Of a stretch of DNA of 64,000 bases, positions 42,205 to 51,200 are shown in pieces. A program made the translations under genes and the position numbers. A model generated the notes under the pieces. It was not told where the DNA came from. It worked only from the letters and a program-made list of their open reading frames with translations, and made no database searches. Numbering within the stretch: position 1 is the first letter of the stretch; each line of letters opens with the position of its first letter. Origin of the DNA: an uncultured Lachnospiraceae bacterium (lineage in GTDB: Bacteria; Bacillota; Clostridia; Lachnospirales; Lachnospiraceae); NCBI GenBank assembly GCA_934294885.1, contig CAKRAK010000009.1, positions 1-64,000 on the forward strand, written 5' to 3'.

Positions 42205-42663
42205 ATGGAAACAATTAAATTAATCGGATTGATTCTTACAGGATTATGTGCCGGCTTTGCCGTTGCTGCATCCTATGTAGCATTTATAACAATGATAGGT
42301 TTTTTCCCAAAATGTGCAGAAAAAACAAAAACTGCCGGAGATTGTCTGTTATATGAAAACTGCCTTATCCTGGGAATATTATTTTCAACCTTTCTTCAAT
42401 TTTTTTTAACCTATGACAGCGCAGGTTATGAGGCAGCTTTGCTTCCACCGAAAATAGTCTCTTATATTCTTCTAATACTGATTGGCAGCTTCGGCGGTTT
42501 CTATACCGGTTTGTTGATTGGGGGATTATCTGAGATAATAAATATTTTTCCGATTTTAGCCAAAAAAACAAACACAACAAAAACCATATCCTATGGTATT
42601 ATTGCCCTTGCGCTGGGGAAAGGATTTTTTTTGCTGATAGAAGCATTTTTTACAAGATCATAA
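42205..42663 (+). CDS. spoVAB: Stage V sporulation protein AB (SpoVAB)
   Basis: A 152-residue integral membrane protein with about four hydrophobic helices, matching SpoVAB (GLCAGFAVAASYVAFITMIG at the start, FGGFYTGLLIGGLSEIINIFPI in the third helix). It lies 11 bp after spoVAA with a ribosome site AAGGA, so it is co-transcribed. Part of the spore SpoVA assembly; its own role in that complex is not defined. Confidence 0.92.
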   Translation: METIKLIGLILTGLCAGFAVAASYVAFITMIGFFPKCAEKTKTAGDCLLYENCLILGILFSTFLQFFLTYDSAGYEAALLPPKIVSYILLILIGSFGGFYTGLLIGGLSEIINIFPILAKKTNTTKTISYGIIALALGKGFFLLIEAFFTRS

Positions 42664-42688
42664 CAGAAACAGAAAGGAATGGATTTAT

Positions 42689-43150
42689 ATGAAACGAACT
42701 ATGAGCAACAAAGAATATAATGAATACATTGAGGAAATCACTCCTAGCTACAATATATTAAAAAACTGCTTTCATGCTTTTTGGATTGGCGGTACAATCT
42801 GTCTCATTGGAGAATGTTTCTTTCACCTCTATCATAATATCTTTCACTTTAATGAACTGGATTCTGCCAGCATGGAATCCGTTACTTTAATTTTTTTAAG
42901 CGTCGTTTTAACCGGTCTGAATCTGTATAACCGAATCGCCCGCCGGGGTGGTGCCGGTGCTCTGGTACCCATAACCGGATTTGCCAATTCCGTTGCATCT
43001 CCGGCTATAGAATATCAAAAAGAAGGGCAAATATTCGGTATCGGTGTAAAAATATTTACAATATCCGGTCCGGTTATCCTTTACGGTATTTTTGTCAGCT
43101 GGCTTTTAGGTCTCATCTATTATCTGGGAATAAGCTTTCATATATGGTAA
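42689..43150 (+). CDS. spoVAC: Stage V sporulation protein AC (SpoVAC)
   Basis: A 153-residue membrane protein of the SpoVA channel. In Bacillus SpoVAC behaves as a mechanosensitive channel for dipicolinic-acid release. Family sequence includes CFHAFWIGGTICLIGE and RRGGAGALVPITGFANSVASPAIEY. AAAGGAA precedes the ATG. The stop codon directly abuts that of sigF on the other strand with no bases between. In many relatives spoVAD and spoVAE follow at once; here they lie 17 kb away. Confidence 0.95.
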   Translation: MKRTMSNKEYNEYIEEITPSYNILKNCFHAFWIGGTICLIGECFFHLYHNIFHFNELDSASMESVTLIFLSVVLTGLNLYNRIARRGGAGALVPITGFANSVASPAIEYQKEGQIFGIGVKIFTISGPVILYGIFVSWLLGLIYYLGISFHIW

Positions 43151-43867
43151 TCAGGCAATACAGTCTCTCATTTTTATCAAAATCTTTTTTTCAAGCCTGC
43201 TTACCTGAACCTGGGAAATTCCAATCCTGCTTGCAATCTGACTTTGTGTCTGATTTTCAAAATATCGCAGCCGTATCAGTTCCTGTTCCTTATCTGTCAA
43301 CTGCTTCATCATTTTTTCAAGCATAATATGATTTAGGGAATCTTCATTCTCATCTCTTTCGTTTGCAATTTTATCTGCAAGATAAATTGCATTTCCATCA
43401 TTCCGGTAAATCACCTTATGCAGAGATTCTACTTCAACACAGGCCTCTAAGGAGGCTACAATTTCCTCAACATCAAGGGATAAAATCTGCGACAATTCCT
43501 CCAATCTGGGTTCTTTACCGGTCTGGTTCATAATTTCCTGTCTGGTATGATTCACCTTAAATGCAGTCTCCTTTAAAGACCGGCTTACCTTTATCATACC
43601 ATCATCCCTTAAAAATCTTTTTATCTCACCACTGATCATGGGAACCGCATATGTAGACAGCTTGACATTATAAGAAAGGTCAAATTTATCAATACATTTC
43701 ATCAGCCCAATACATCCAATCTGATACAAATCCTCTAACTCATAGCCTCTGCCCATATACCGTCTTGCCACAGCCCATACAAGACCTAAATTTTCCTCAA
43801 TTAATTGTTCTTTTGCGTCCTGGTCTCCATCTTTTGCAAGTTTTAACAACTCCAAAGTTTTGTCCAT
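43151..43867 (-). CDS. sigF: Forespore RNA polymerase sigma-F factor (SigF/SpoIIAC)
   Basis: First compartment-specific sporulation sigma factor, active in the forespore. The 238-residue protein has region 2 (LEDLYQIGCIGLMKCIDKFD, LSTYAVPMISGEIKRFLRDDG), region 3 (VSRSLKETAF) and a region 4 helix-turn-helix (NQTQSQIASRIGISQVQVSRLEKKIL). GGAGG precedes the ATG at 43867, 10 bp after spoIIAB. Held inactive by SpoIIAB until released by unphosphorylated SpoIIAA. Third gene of the spoIIA operon. Confidence 0.96.
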   Translation of the reverse strand: MDKTLELLKLAKDGDQDAKEQLIEENLGLVWAVARRYMGRGYELEDLYQIGCIGLMKCIDKFDLSYNVKLSTYAVPMISGEIKRFLRDDGMIKVSRSLKETAFKVNHTRQEIMNQTGKEPRLEELSQILSLDVEEIVASLEACVEVESLHKVIYRNDGNAIYLADKIANERDENEDSLNHIMLEKMMKQLTDKEQELIRLRYFENQTQSQIASRIGISQVQVSRLEKKILIKMRDCIA

Positions 43868-43877
43868 GACGCCTCCA

Positions 43878-44318
43878 TTATAGTTCCATTTCTTTTCCAA
43901 TCATTTTACGCATCGTTACAACTGTTCCCATACTGGGTGTTGACTCCACAAATAACTCATCCATAAACGCTTCCATAAACGCAAATCCCATTCCTGATCT
44001 TTCCAGTTCGGGTTTGGATGTGTACATCGGTTCCATTGCCTTTTTAATATCTGTAATACCGATACCAAAATCCGTGACGATTACTGTGACAATATCATCC
44101 ACGATTTTTGTTTCTATCCGGATTCTTCCGCATTTGTTTTCATATCCATGAATAATGGAATTGGTAACGGCTTCCGAAACCGCTGTTTTAATATCAGAGA
44201 TTTCATCCATTGTAGGATTCAATCTTGCCACAAAGGCCGCCACCACAATTCTGGCAAAACTCTCATTCTTTGATACACTGTCAAACTCTACTACCATTTG
44301 GTTCCCTATCTGGTTCAT
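43878..44318 (-). CDS. spoIIAB: Anti-sigma-F factor and kinase SpoIIAB
   Basis: A 146-residue GHKL-fold serine kinase that binds SigF and phosphorylates SpoIIAA. Visible motifs are EAVTNSIIHGYEN (N box), VTDFGIGITDIKKAMEPMYT (G1 region) and ERSGMGFAFMEAFMD (G2). AAAAGGAG precedes the ATG. Second gene of spoIIAA-spoIIAB-sigF. Confidence 0.96.
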   Translation of the reverse strand: MNQIGNQMVVEFDSVSKNESFARIVVAAFVARLNPTMDEISDIKTAVSEAVTNSIIHGYENKCGRIRIETKIVDDIVTVIVTDFGIGITDIKKAMEPMYTSKPELERSGMGFAFMEAFMDELFVESTPSMGTVVTMRKMIGKEMEL

Positions 44319-44362
44319 AACGCTATCTCCTTTTAACTATGGATAATTTTAACTAAAGCTAA

Positions 44363-44716
44363 TTATTGTTCCCTGTTTATTTCCTGCATTGCTGCTTCTA
44401 TGTCCTTTGATTTTCTTGCAACCCGGTACAATCCGGAAATATCAAGGATTCTTTCAATCTTCTTATTTACGCCAACGATATAAATATTGCCGCTTAAATA
44501 CCGCACCTCCCGGTATCTTCCCATTACCAGTCCAATACCGGAGCTGTCCATGAAATATGTATTTTCATAATCAAATATCACATTACGAATCTTTTTACTG
44601 TGAAACAGATAATCCGTATTTTCTCTGATCAACCCGGCAGAATAATGGTCTAATTCCTCCGGCAGCCTGATGATTAATGTTTCCCTTTTAACTTCATACA
44701 ATTCATTTTCTTTCAT
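44363..44716 (-). CDS. spoIIAA: Anti-sigma-F antagonist SpoIIAA
   Basis: A 117-residue STAS-domain protein that frees SigF from SpoIIAB when unphosphorylated. The phosphorylation motif is DSSGIG within FMDSSGIGLVMGRY. The ATG at 44716 follows AAGGGA; a longer reading to 44785 runs into the upstream terminator and was rejected. First gene of the spoIIA operon. A sigma-H promoter is expected before it but I could not place one convincingly. Confidence 0.95.
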   Translation of the reverse strand: MKENELYEVKRETLIIRLPEELDHYSAGLIRENTDYLFHSKKIRNVIFDYENTYFMDSSGIGLVMGRYREVRYLSGNIYIVGVNKKIERILDISGLYRVARKSKDIEAAMQEINREQ

Positions 44717-44772
44717 TACAATCCCTTCACTTTCTGATTCATATTTAGGCAGTATCAGTGAATTTCTGCCAT

Positions 44773-44805
44773 AAGAAAAAGACAACAGGAAACCTGTTGT
44801 CTTTT
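44773..44805 (-). terminator. Terminator after the zinc-ribbon/TPR protein gene
   Basis: A perfect 13-bp stem (44777-44789 with 44793-44805, three-base loop) is followed by TTCTTAT on the minus strand. It separates the TPR gene from spoIIAA. Confidence 0.85.
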
Positions 44806-44867
44806 CTCTTTCGTATCTTATAAATCAGTTGTATCTTCTCCTAAGGGAGTTCTTTTGTAAAATATAT

Positions 44868-46184
44868 CTATTCCGACAGATAAGAAGAAATTTCTTCCAT
44901 ATGCTCACTGTCAGGATAGTTCTCCTTAATACTCAAAAAAGCTGATTTGGCCTTTTCTTCATCCTGATTGCCGAGATAGGCTTTGCCAAGATAATAATAT
45001 GCCAGCTCGCCTTCCTGAATCTGTAATGCTGTGTTACACATGTCAATGGCATCCTGATATCTTTCCTCTGATATCGCAGTAGCTGCCTCCTGACATAATG
45101 TATCAAAAGCTGTATTCGGCATCGTATTCTTTATGATAGTAAAACTGTCTGAAGAATCATTTTCTTTTTTCTTTTCATCTGCCGCCTTTTGTATCTTATC
45201 ATTCTCATCCTGAAGACTGGCAACCTTTTTTTCCAAATCAGTAATCTCCACATTCTTCTGTGAAAGCTCATCACTGTAGGATAATTGCAAATCCCTGTTT
45301 TCCTGTCTGGTCGCATTAAGCTTTGTAGGCAGAATCAATAACCAAAAGATAACCACACCCAAAACCAGTCCGACAGTGACATAAACAAGATTAAACTTGT
45401 TATGATTCTGCTCCTTATAAGACTCCTCAGTTGCATCCGGATTATCCAATTCCTCAAATCCTTTTTCCACAAATGCCTGTAGATCTGATTTGTATTGATC
45501 TTCATCTGAATATGCAGAATTCACATCAATTCGGGAACTGCTTTCCTTCATGCCGATAATCTCTCTCGGTGAAAATCCCATCTCATTCAGATATCTGACT
45601 GCCAATGTATTATTCTTATCAATTCGTAATACACGCTTCAACGCTTTTTTGGTTTTTTCATTATTGCCACTATCCATATATAACAGTGCCAATAACAAAT
45701 ATCCCTTCACAAAATGAGGATAGTTAGAAAGGATTCTTCTAAGTTGTATAAAAGCTAAATCCTTGGTCCCCTGCTTGGCATGATTCAATGCCTGATTATA
45801 CTGTTTGGCAAGCTGATTGGCTTCTTCAAGCTTAATCGAATCTGCTTGTACTTCTTTTATATAATAAGATGCAATATTCTTACTTGCATCCGGCAGATAA
45901 CTATTACTAATTACCCAATGGGTTAATCCCAATACGGTCTCACCCATTTCATAATGGATAAGTCCCAACAAATTTCTGGCATTAATATTCTGTTTGTTAT
46001 ACTTTAATGCCAAATCTAATGCATCCACTGCACCGGTAAGATCTCTGACACGTGCTCGGTCTAAACCTAAATTATAGTAATAATTTGATGTGTTATAGGC
46101 TTTCTCTAACAATTTGTAGTTCATTCCACATTTACTACAATGTCCGTCGGTCAATACAGGTGCTCCACAATTTAAACACTCCAT
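44868..46184 (-). CDS. Zinc-ribbon, TPR-repeat, single-pass membrane protein of unknown function
   Basis: A 438-residue protein. Residues 3-19 are a zinc ribbon with two CxxC-type pairs (CLNC and CSKC). Tetratricopeptide-like helical repeats follow to about residue 215. One membrane segment lies near 268-287 (VYVTVGLVLGVVIFWLLILP), then a coiled coil (about 295-340), then a second TPR block to the end (AYYYLGKAYLGNQDEEKAKSAFL). With the zinc ribbon in the cytoplasm, the C-terminal repeats would lie outside. It follows folC and a 49-residue gene on the same strand. Partners are unknown; a scaffold role is plausible from the repeats alone. Confidence 0.85.
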   Translation of the reverse strand: MECLNCGAPVLTDGHCSKCGMNYKLLEKAYNTSNYYYNLGLDRARVRDLTGAVDALDLALKYNKQNINARNLLGLIHYEMGETVLGLTHWVISNSYLPDASKNIASYYIKEVQADSIKLEEANQLAKQYNQALNHAKQGTKDLAFIQLRRILSNYPHFVKGYLLLALLYMDSGNNEKTKKALKRVLRIDKNNTLAVRYLNEMGFSPREIIGMKESSSRIDVNSAYSDEDQYKSDLQAFVEKGFEELDNPDATEESYKEQNHNKFNLVYVTVGLVLGVVIFWLLILPTKLNATRQENRDLQLSYSDELSQKNVEITDLEKKVASLQDENDKIQKAADEKKKENDSSDSFTIIKNTMPNTAFDTLCQEAATAISEERYQDAIDMCNTALQIQEGELAYYYLGKAYLGNQDEEKAKSAFLSIKENYPDSEHMEEISSYLSE

Positions 46185-46195
46185 ATTTTCACCGC

Positions 46196-46345
46196 CTATT
46201 TTGAATTATTCTTTTTAACCTGGTTTAACATTTCCTCTAATACGTCAGTAATATCTTTCACATCATTGTGATATATTGCATCCTCTGCCTGATTTAACTC
46301 AAGGCATGGCTGAAACTTTTTAATCTCTTCATCAAAATTAATCAT
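46196..46345 (-). CDS. 49-residue acidic small protein, function unknown
   Basis: A short soluble protein starting MINFDEEIKKFQPCLELNQ and ending LNQVKKNNSK, predicted helical. The ATG at 46345 has GGAGA eight bases upstream and overlaps the last codons of folC by 8 bp, the pattern of translational coupling. The TPR-protein gene starts 12 bp after its stop. A longer in-frame reading to 46432 lies within folC and lacks a site. No family recognised. Confidence 0.65.
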   Translation of the reverse strand: MINFDEEIKKFQPCLELNQAEDAIYHNDVKDITDVLEEMLNQVKKNNSK

Positions 46346-47684
46346 ATCTATTCTCCAATTTGAGCAAATCACCTGCCAAATATAAAGAACCCACACAAAA
46401 CAAATATCCATCCTCAACATGGTTCTTCCCATAAGAAAAACCGGCTCTTATATCATCAAAAGCAGTGATTTTACTACTCGAAAACTCTCTAAATGTATCT
46501 TCTACTGTTCTCAGCTCTGCAGAACGACTACCTTCGTAGCGTACCAAAATTATCTCGTCAAATGAAATTCTGCATAACCGTCTGATCATAGTTCTATAGT
46601 CTTTATCTTTTGAAACTGCAAATAATAACTTCTTTTCCGATTCTGGAAACAGTATCTCCAAATTCTCGCAGAATGCTTCGATTGCCTCCTCATTATGAGC
46701 ACCATCGACATACACATGATCTTCGATCTCTTCCATTCTGCAACTCCATGTCATATCTAACAATCCAGTTTCTATATTCTCTATATCTTTCCCGTTCATA
46801 CAAGTATCAAAAAGTAAGTTACCCTGTATGCTCCAGTCAACATTCGGAATCCGGGACTGTATCATCAAAATTTCATATGCTTTTATAGCAAGCATTGCAT
46901 TTTCTACCTGATAAAGTGCAGTTTTTTTAATTTGCAATTTATCATACTTATGATAACCACTATTAAAGGAAAAATCAATATTTTTTTTCGTTAAATTTAA
47001 TAATTCGGACTGTTTTTTTTCGACAATCTGTAAAAATACCCCTTCTTTTTTACATTTATGAACAATAACAGGGGTTGCCGCGTCTTTTCTGTCAAAAAAC
47101 ACAGCCGGAACAGATGCTTTAATGATTCCTGCTTTTTCATATGCAATCTCCGGAATCGTTGTTCCCAGAAACTGCGTATGGTCAAGTCCTACAGAAGTAA
47201 TAACAGACAATACAGGCATTACTACATTTGTGGCATCCAATCGTCCACCCATTCCGGTTTCCAGAACAACATAATCAACCTGTTCATCCCTAAAATATAA
47301 CATTCCCATAAGGAATACAAATTCAAAGAAGGACGGATGGGCAATTCCCTTTTGCTTTGCCTGTTCTATGTATTCCATAACCCTTGAAAATATACAAACC
47401 ATTTTTTCATCGGAAATCACACTATCATTCACCCGAATCCGCTCATTTAACTTTACGAGATGAGGTGAGGTAAACAAACCAACCTTATATCCGGCACGTC
47501 GCAAAATGGATGCCAAAAAAGAGCAGGTCGAACCTTTTCCGTTCGTACCTGCCACATGAACGATTTTATAACTGTTTTCCGGATGTCCCATCAAATCCAA
47601 TATCTGATACAGGTTATCCGTTCCCAGCTTTGTTGCGAAAAGGGGAACGGATAAAATATACTCTATACAGTCCTGATATGTCAT
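46338..47684 (-). CDS. folC: Bifunctional folylpolyglutamate synthase/dihydrofolate synthase (FolC)
   Basis: Mur-ligase-like cytoplasmic enzyme adding glutamate to dihydropteroate and folates, 448 residues. Motifs are VAGTNGKGSTCSFLASIL (P loop, residues ~45-62), ETGMGGRLDATNVV, SVGLDHTQFLGTTIPEIAYEKAGI and DGAHNEEAIEAF. It lies about 17 bp after queF with a weak ribosome site (AAAGTG). No other folate genes are adjacent. The end overlaps a small gene. Confidence 0.95.
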   Translation of the reverse strand: MTYQDCIEYILSVPLFATKLGTDNLYQILDLMGHPENSYKIVHVAGTNGKGSTCSFLASILRRAGYKVGLFTSPHLVKLNERIRVNDSVISDEKMVCIFSRVMEYIEQAKQKGIAHPSFFEFVFLMGMLYFRDEQVDYVVLETGMGGRLDATNVVMPVLSVITSVGLDHTQFLGTTIPEIAYEKAGIIKASVPAVFFDRKDAATPVIVHKCKKEGVFLQIVEKKQSELLNLTKKNIDFSFNSGYHKYDKLQIKKTALYQVENAMLAIKAYEILMIQSRIPNVDWSIQGNLLFDTCMNGKDIENIETGLLDMTWSCRMEEIEDHVYVDGAHNEEAIEAFCENLEILFPESEKKLLFAVSKDKDYRTMIRRLCRISFDEIILVRYEGSRSAELRTVEDTFREFSSSKITAFDDIRAGFSYGKNHVEDGYLFCVGSLYLAGDLLKLENRYD

Positions 47685-47701
47685 ATTATCACACTTTCAT
47701 A

Positions 47702-48199
47702 CTATCTGTTATCTATTTTTTCCGGATACAAATCATGATTGGAAAGGCGGTTCCATGCTACTTCTTCCCATTTTGTTCCCGGCTTTCCGTAATTACAATA
47801 CGGATCAATGGAAATACCCCCTCTCGGAGTAAACTTTCCCCAAACCTCAATGTATTTTGGATCCATCAGACGGATTAAATCCTTCATAATCACATTCATG
47901 CAATCCTCATGAAAATCTCCGTGATTTCGGAAACTGAACAAATACAGTTTTAATGACTTTGACTCTACCATCAAATGACCGGGTACATAGGATATATATA
48001 CAGTAGCAAAATCCGGTTGACCTGTAATCGGACAAAGAGAAGTAAATTCCGGACAGTTAAACTTCACAAAATAATCATTATCCGGATGCTTATTAACAAA
48101 GGTCTCTAATATCTGCGGATTATAGTCTGTAGGGTAACCGGTATTCTGATTTCCCAATAATGTAACACCCTTTGTCTCTTCTTTGCTTCTTCCTTCCAT
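47702..48199 (-). CDS. queF: NADPH-dependent 7-cyano-7-deazaguanine reductase (QueF, short form)
   Basis: Reduces preQ0 to preQ1 in queuosine biosynthesis. The 165-residue length matches the YkvM-type unimodular QueF. The catalytic region is CPEFTSLCPITGQPDFA, and the QueF signature is ESKSLKLYLFSFRNHGDFHED. ATG at 48199 follows AGGAGC. No queC, queD or queE gene is next to it and no preQ1 aptamer was seen upstream. Its promoter (48242-48270) lies just past the addA stop. Confidence 0.94.
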   Translation of the reverse strand: MEGRSKEETKGVTLLGNQNTGYPTDYNPQILETFVNKHPDNDYFVKFNCPEFTSLCPITGQPDFATVYISYVPGHLMVESKSLKLYLFSFRNHGDFHEDCMNVIMKDLIRLMDPKYIEVWGKFTPRGGISIDPYCNYGKPGTKWEEVAWNRLSNHDLYPEKIDNR

Positions 48200-48241
48200 A
48201 CTGCCAAAGCTCCTTTCTGACTCACAAAACAATCTCTATGC

Positions 48242-48270
48242 ATTATACCTCTGCTAACAGAAAATAACAA
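48242..48270 (-). promoter_or_regulatory. Promoter of the queF-folC group
   Basis: TTGTTA (48270-48265) and TATAAT (48247-48242) on the minus strand are separated by 17 bp, directly after addA. Confidence 0.7.
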
Positions 48271-48279
48271 TCCGGTTTT

Positions 48280-51200
48280 TTATAGAATCCGGATTTCCTT
48301 ATCCAGAGAAAAGGAATATAAATAGGTCTCTTTTACGGTTTTCCCTGTCAATTGCTCCAAGGTGTCCTTATAGTACTGCATCTGCGTATAATAGCGTTTT
48401 ACAAGCATATCCTCTTCACCGGGCATAAGCCTGTCTGTTTTATAGTCCACCAATACAAATGCATCCCCTTCCTCAAAGTACACATCAACAATTCCCTGTA
48501 CCACAACTGTATCTTTTTGTGTCACCGGCTCATCTGTAGGGTATATCTTTTCGACAGGAACTCCAACGACAAACCTTTGCTCTTTGTGCAGTTTTCCCTT
48601 CTCATCCGCAGCCTTCATCCGCATCCCCAAATCTGACGAGAGGAAATGTTGAATTTTGACTATAGGTAAAATCTCTTCCGCTTTTATCTCCGGAAACCTT
48701 TTTGAAATATTCTCTTCATAAAAACCGATTATATCATCCTTCGACTGCACCCCTTTAAAGTCCAACAATTCCATAATCTTATGGATGTAAGTACCCTTTA
48801 AAGCTGCAGGCAGATCATTTTTTCCCTTCATGAATTCCGGTATCGGAATCCTCTGTTTTTGTTCTAATGGCCTGTTCCATCTAATAACTTCCACATCATC
48901 GGACAATTCATACATTCTTTTTATTTCCGTTACGGAAAGCTTAGATTTTTGCATTGTCATTTTCAAATTTGGGTATTTATAAGAAAGTGCTTTTTCATAT
49001 TCTGCTTTTCTTACATTATCTCCCTTTTTCCATATCTGGATCTGATTTTTTCTAAAATCGTCATCCTCCTTTTGTCCCAAAACATGCTGTACGGCAATCT
49101 GGTAATAATCATTGATTCGAACCTTAAAATCAAATTCCGTCTTTTGGAAAAAAGTATTACATTCGTAGTCTGCTGTTATAAATGTCTCATTTTTTTCATC
49201 GTATCTTGGACGAACCTGTTCCATTGCATCATGAAAAACACGATTTCGTATCATTGCCGCTACAACAAGATCCATATAACTGTTTGCACTTCTCACATAG
49301 GCAAAGCCAAGCTTTTCTTCTGTTACACCTGCAATACTGTCATATCGATGAATCAATTTCGGTATATCCGGAACAACCCCGGTCATAATTAATTTTTCCT
49401 TTGCTCTTGTAAGTGCAACGTAGAAAATTCTTAATTCCTCCGCTATACTTTCTGTTTTCATCAGCGACGCAAACACCTGTCTGGAAAAAGAATCATTTCC
49501 GCATCTTTTTTTTGTATTTACATATTTTGCCCCAAGGTAATAATCCGAATGAACAATCAACCGTTCCTTGGTATCTCTTAAATTGAATTGTTTTCCCATA
49601 CCCGCAACAAAAACCACAGGAAATTCCAGACCCTTGCTTTTATGGATACTCATAATTCTTACAACATCCTCATCACAATCCATAGAAGGATCTCCGCCGA
49701 GAGATATTTTCTTTTCAATTATCTCATCAATATATCTTAAAAAGTCAAAGAGTCCCTGACAGTTGCTCTGCTCAAAATGCAAAACCTCATCCATAAACAG
49801 ATCAAGATTACGGATTCGCTCTGCGCCCTGAGGAAGTGCCTGAACATAGTAATAATAATCTTTTTGATAAAACAGCCATTGAATCACCTGACTGATTGAC
49901 ATATACTGAATCTTTTCTGTTATTTCATCAAATAAGTCCGTATACGCCCTGCATTTTTCATACAAAGCTTTATCCTGCAGGCTCCACTGTTTGAAAAAAT
50001 CGGCATCCAAACCGGAACGGGAAACCATTTCCCCCATGAAATCGTATATGTGCAGTTTTACTTCACGCACTGCTTCCAATTCACGTTTTTTCAGAATCAT
50101 TTTTGTCAGGTCTTCTTCTGTAAATTTACCAAAAAATCCCCGGAGGGATGCAACAAGTTCAACCTCATTATAGGGATTATCCACCGCTCTTAACAGGCTT
50201 AGTATCTGATGAATCTCCACGGTATCCAGATATCCGGTTTCATTTTGAATCCGAACCGGAATCCCCCGGTTCATCAGAATTTCAGAAAAAACATCTCCAA
50301 ATCCCGATGGTGCCCGCAATAAAATTACAATATCTCTATATGAAACATCCCTCATTTTTCCGGTATCATCATCCGTCACCTGATACACATTTTCTCCGTT
50401 TTTTCCAAATAAGGAGTCAATCCTGTTTGCAATCATTGTGGCTTCCAATTCTTTTTTTCCGATATCTTCTAAGTTCTCGTCTAATGTTTCATCCTTTTGA
50501 GCCACATATAATGCCCCCTGCGACGATCCGGACTCCGCCATTTGAATATCAAAATTTTTACTTTCCCCCATCAATAACTCAACGCAATCCTCTTCGTAAC
50601 CTTCAAACTGTCTTGAAGGTACCAAAGCCTCTTCCCCGGTGTAGTCGATTCCTCCCAGATCAGCACCCATAATCTGATAAAATATATAATTGATTCCCTC
50701 TAAAACATTCTTCCTGCTTCTAAAATTATTCTTTAACAAAAGCTTCCGGTTATCTGCAGACTCATCCCCTTTATAAGTATGATATTTTTCCATAAATAAA
50801 TCCGGCCTTGCCATTCGGAAACTATAGATACTCTGTTTCACATCTCCCACCATAAAAATATTATTATGATGATACGGAACCTTGGATACGCAGCGAAGAA
50901 TCGCTTCCTGTAAATAATTACTGTCCTGATATTCATCTATCATAATCTCATAGAATTCCTCTGATAATTCCGATCCGATTCTGCTTGGAACCGGCTGACC
51001 GTCTTTGTCGTATCCTTTACAAAGAATCTGAAGGGCAAAATGCTCCACATCACTAAATTCCAAAATGTTTTTTTCAAGCTTTTGTGCCAGAAATTCACTT
51101 CTGAACTCCTCCGTTGCATCTAAAAGAGCAATCAGCATCTTACTTTGTTCTTTCATCTGTTCCAGAACCTGATCTATAGGAACCTGAAATACCTTAAGCA

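Noticed and set aside
44717..44867. Sigma-H promoter for spoIIAA
   Set aside because: A GCAGAAATT and a GAAT were seen but the spacing is far from the sigma-H rule, so no promoter was called.
48200..48279. Possible preQ1 riboswitch before queF
   Set aside because: The leader between promoter and start is about 35 bases and shows neither the C-rich loop nor the A-rich tail of preQ1 class I aptamers.
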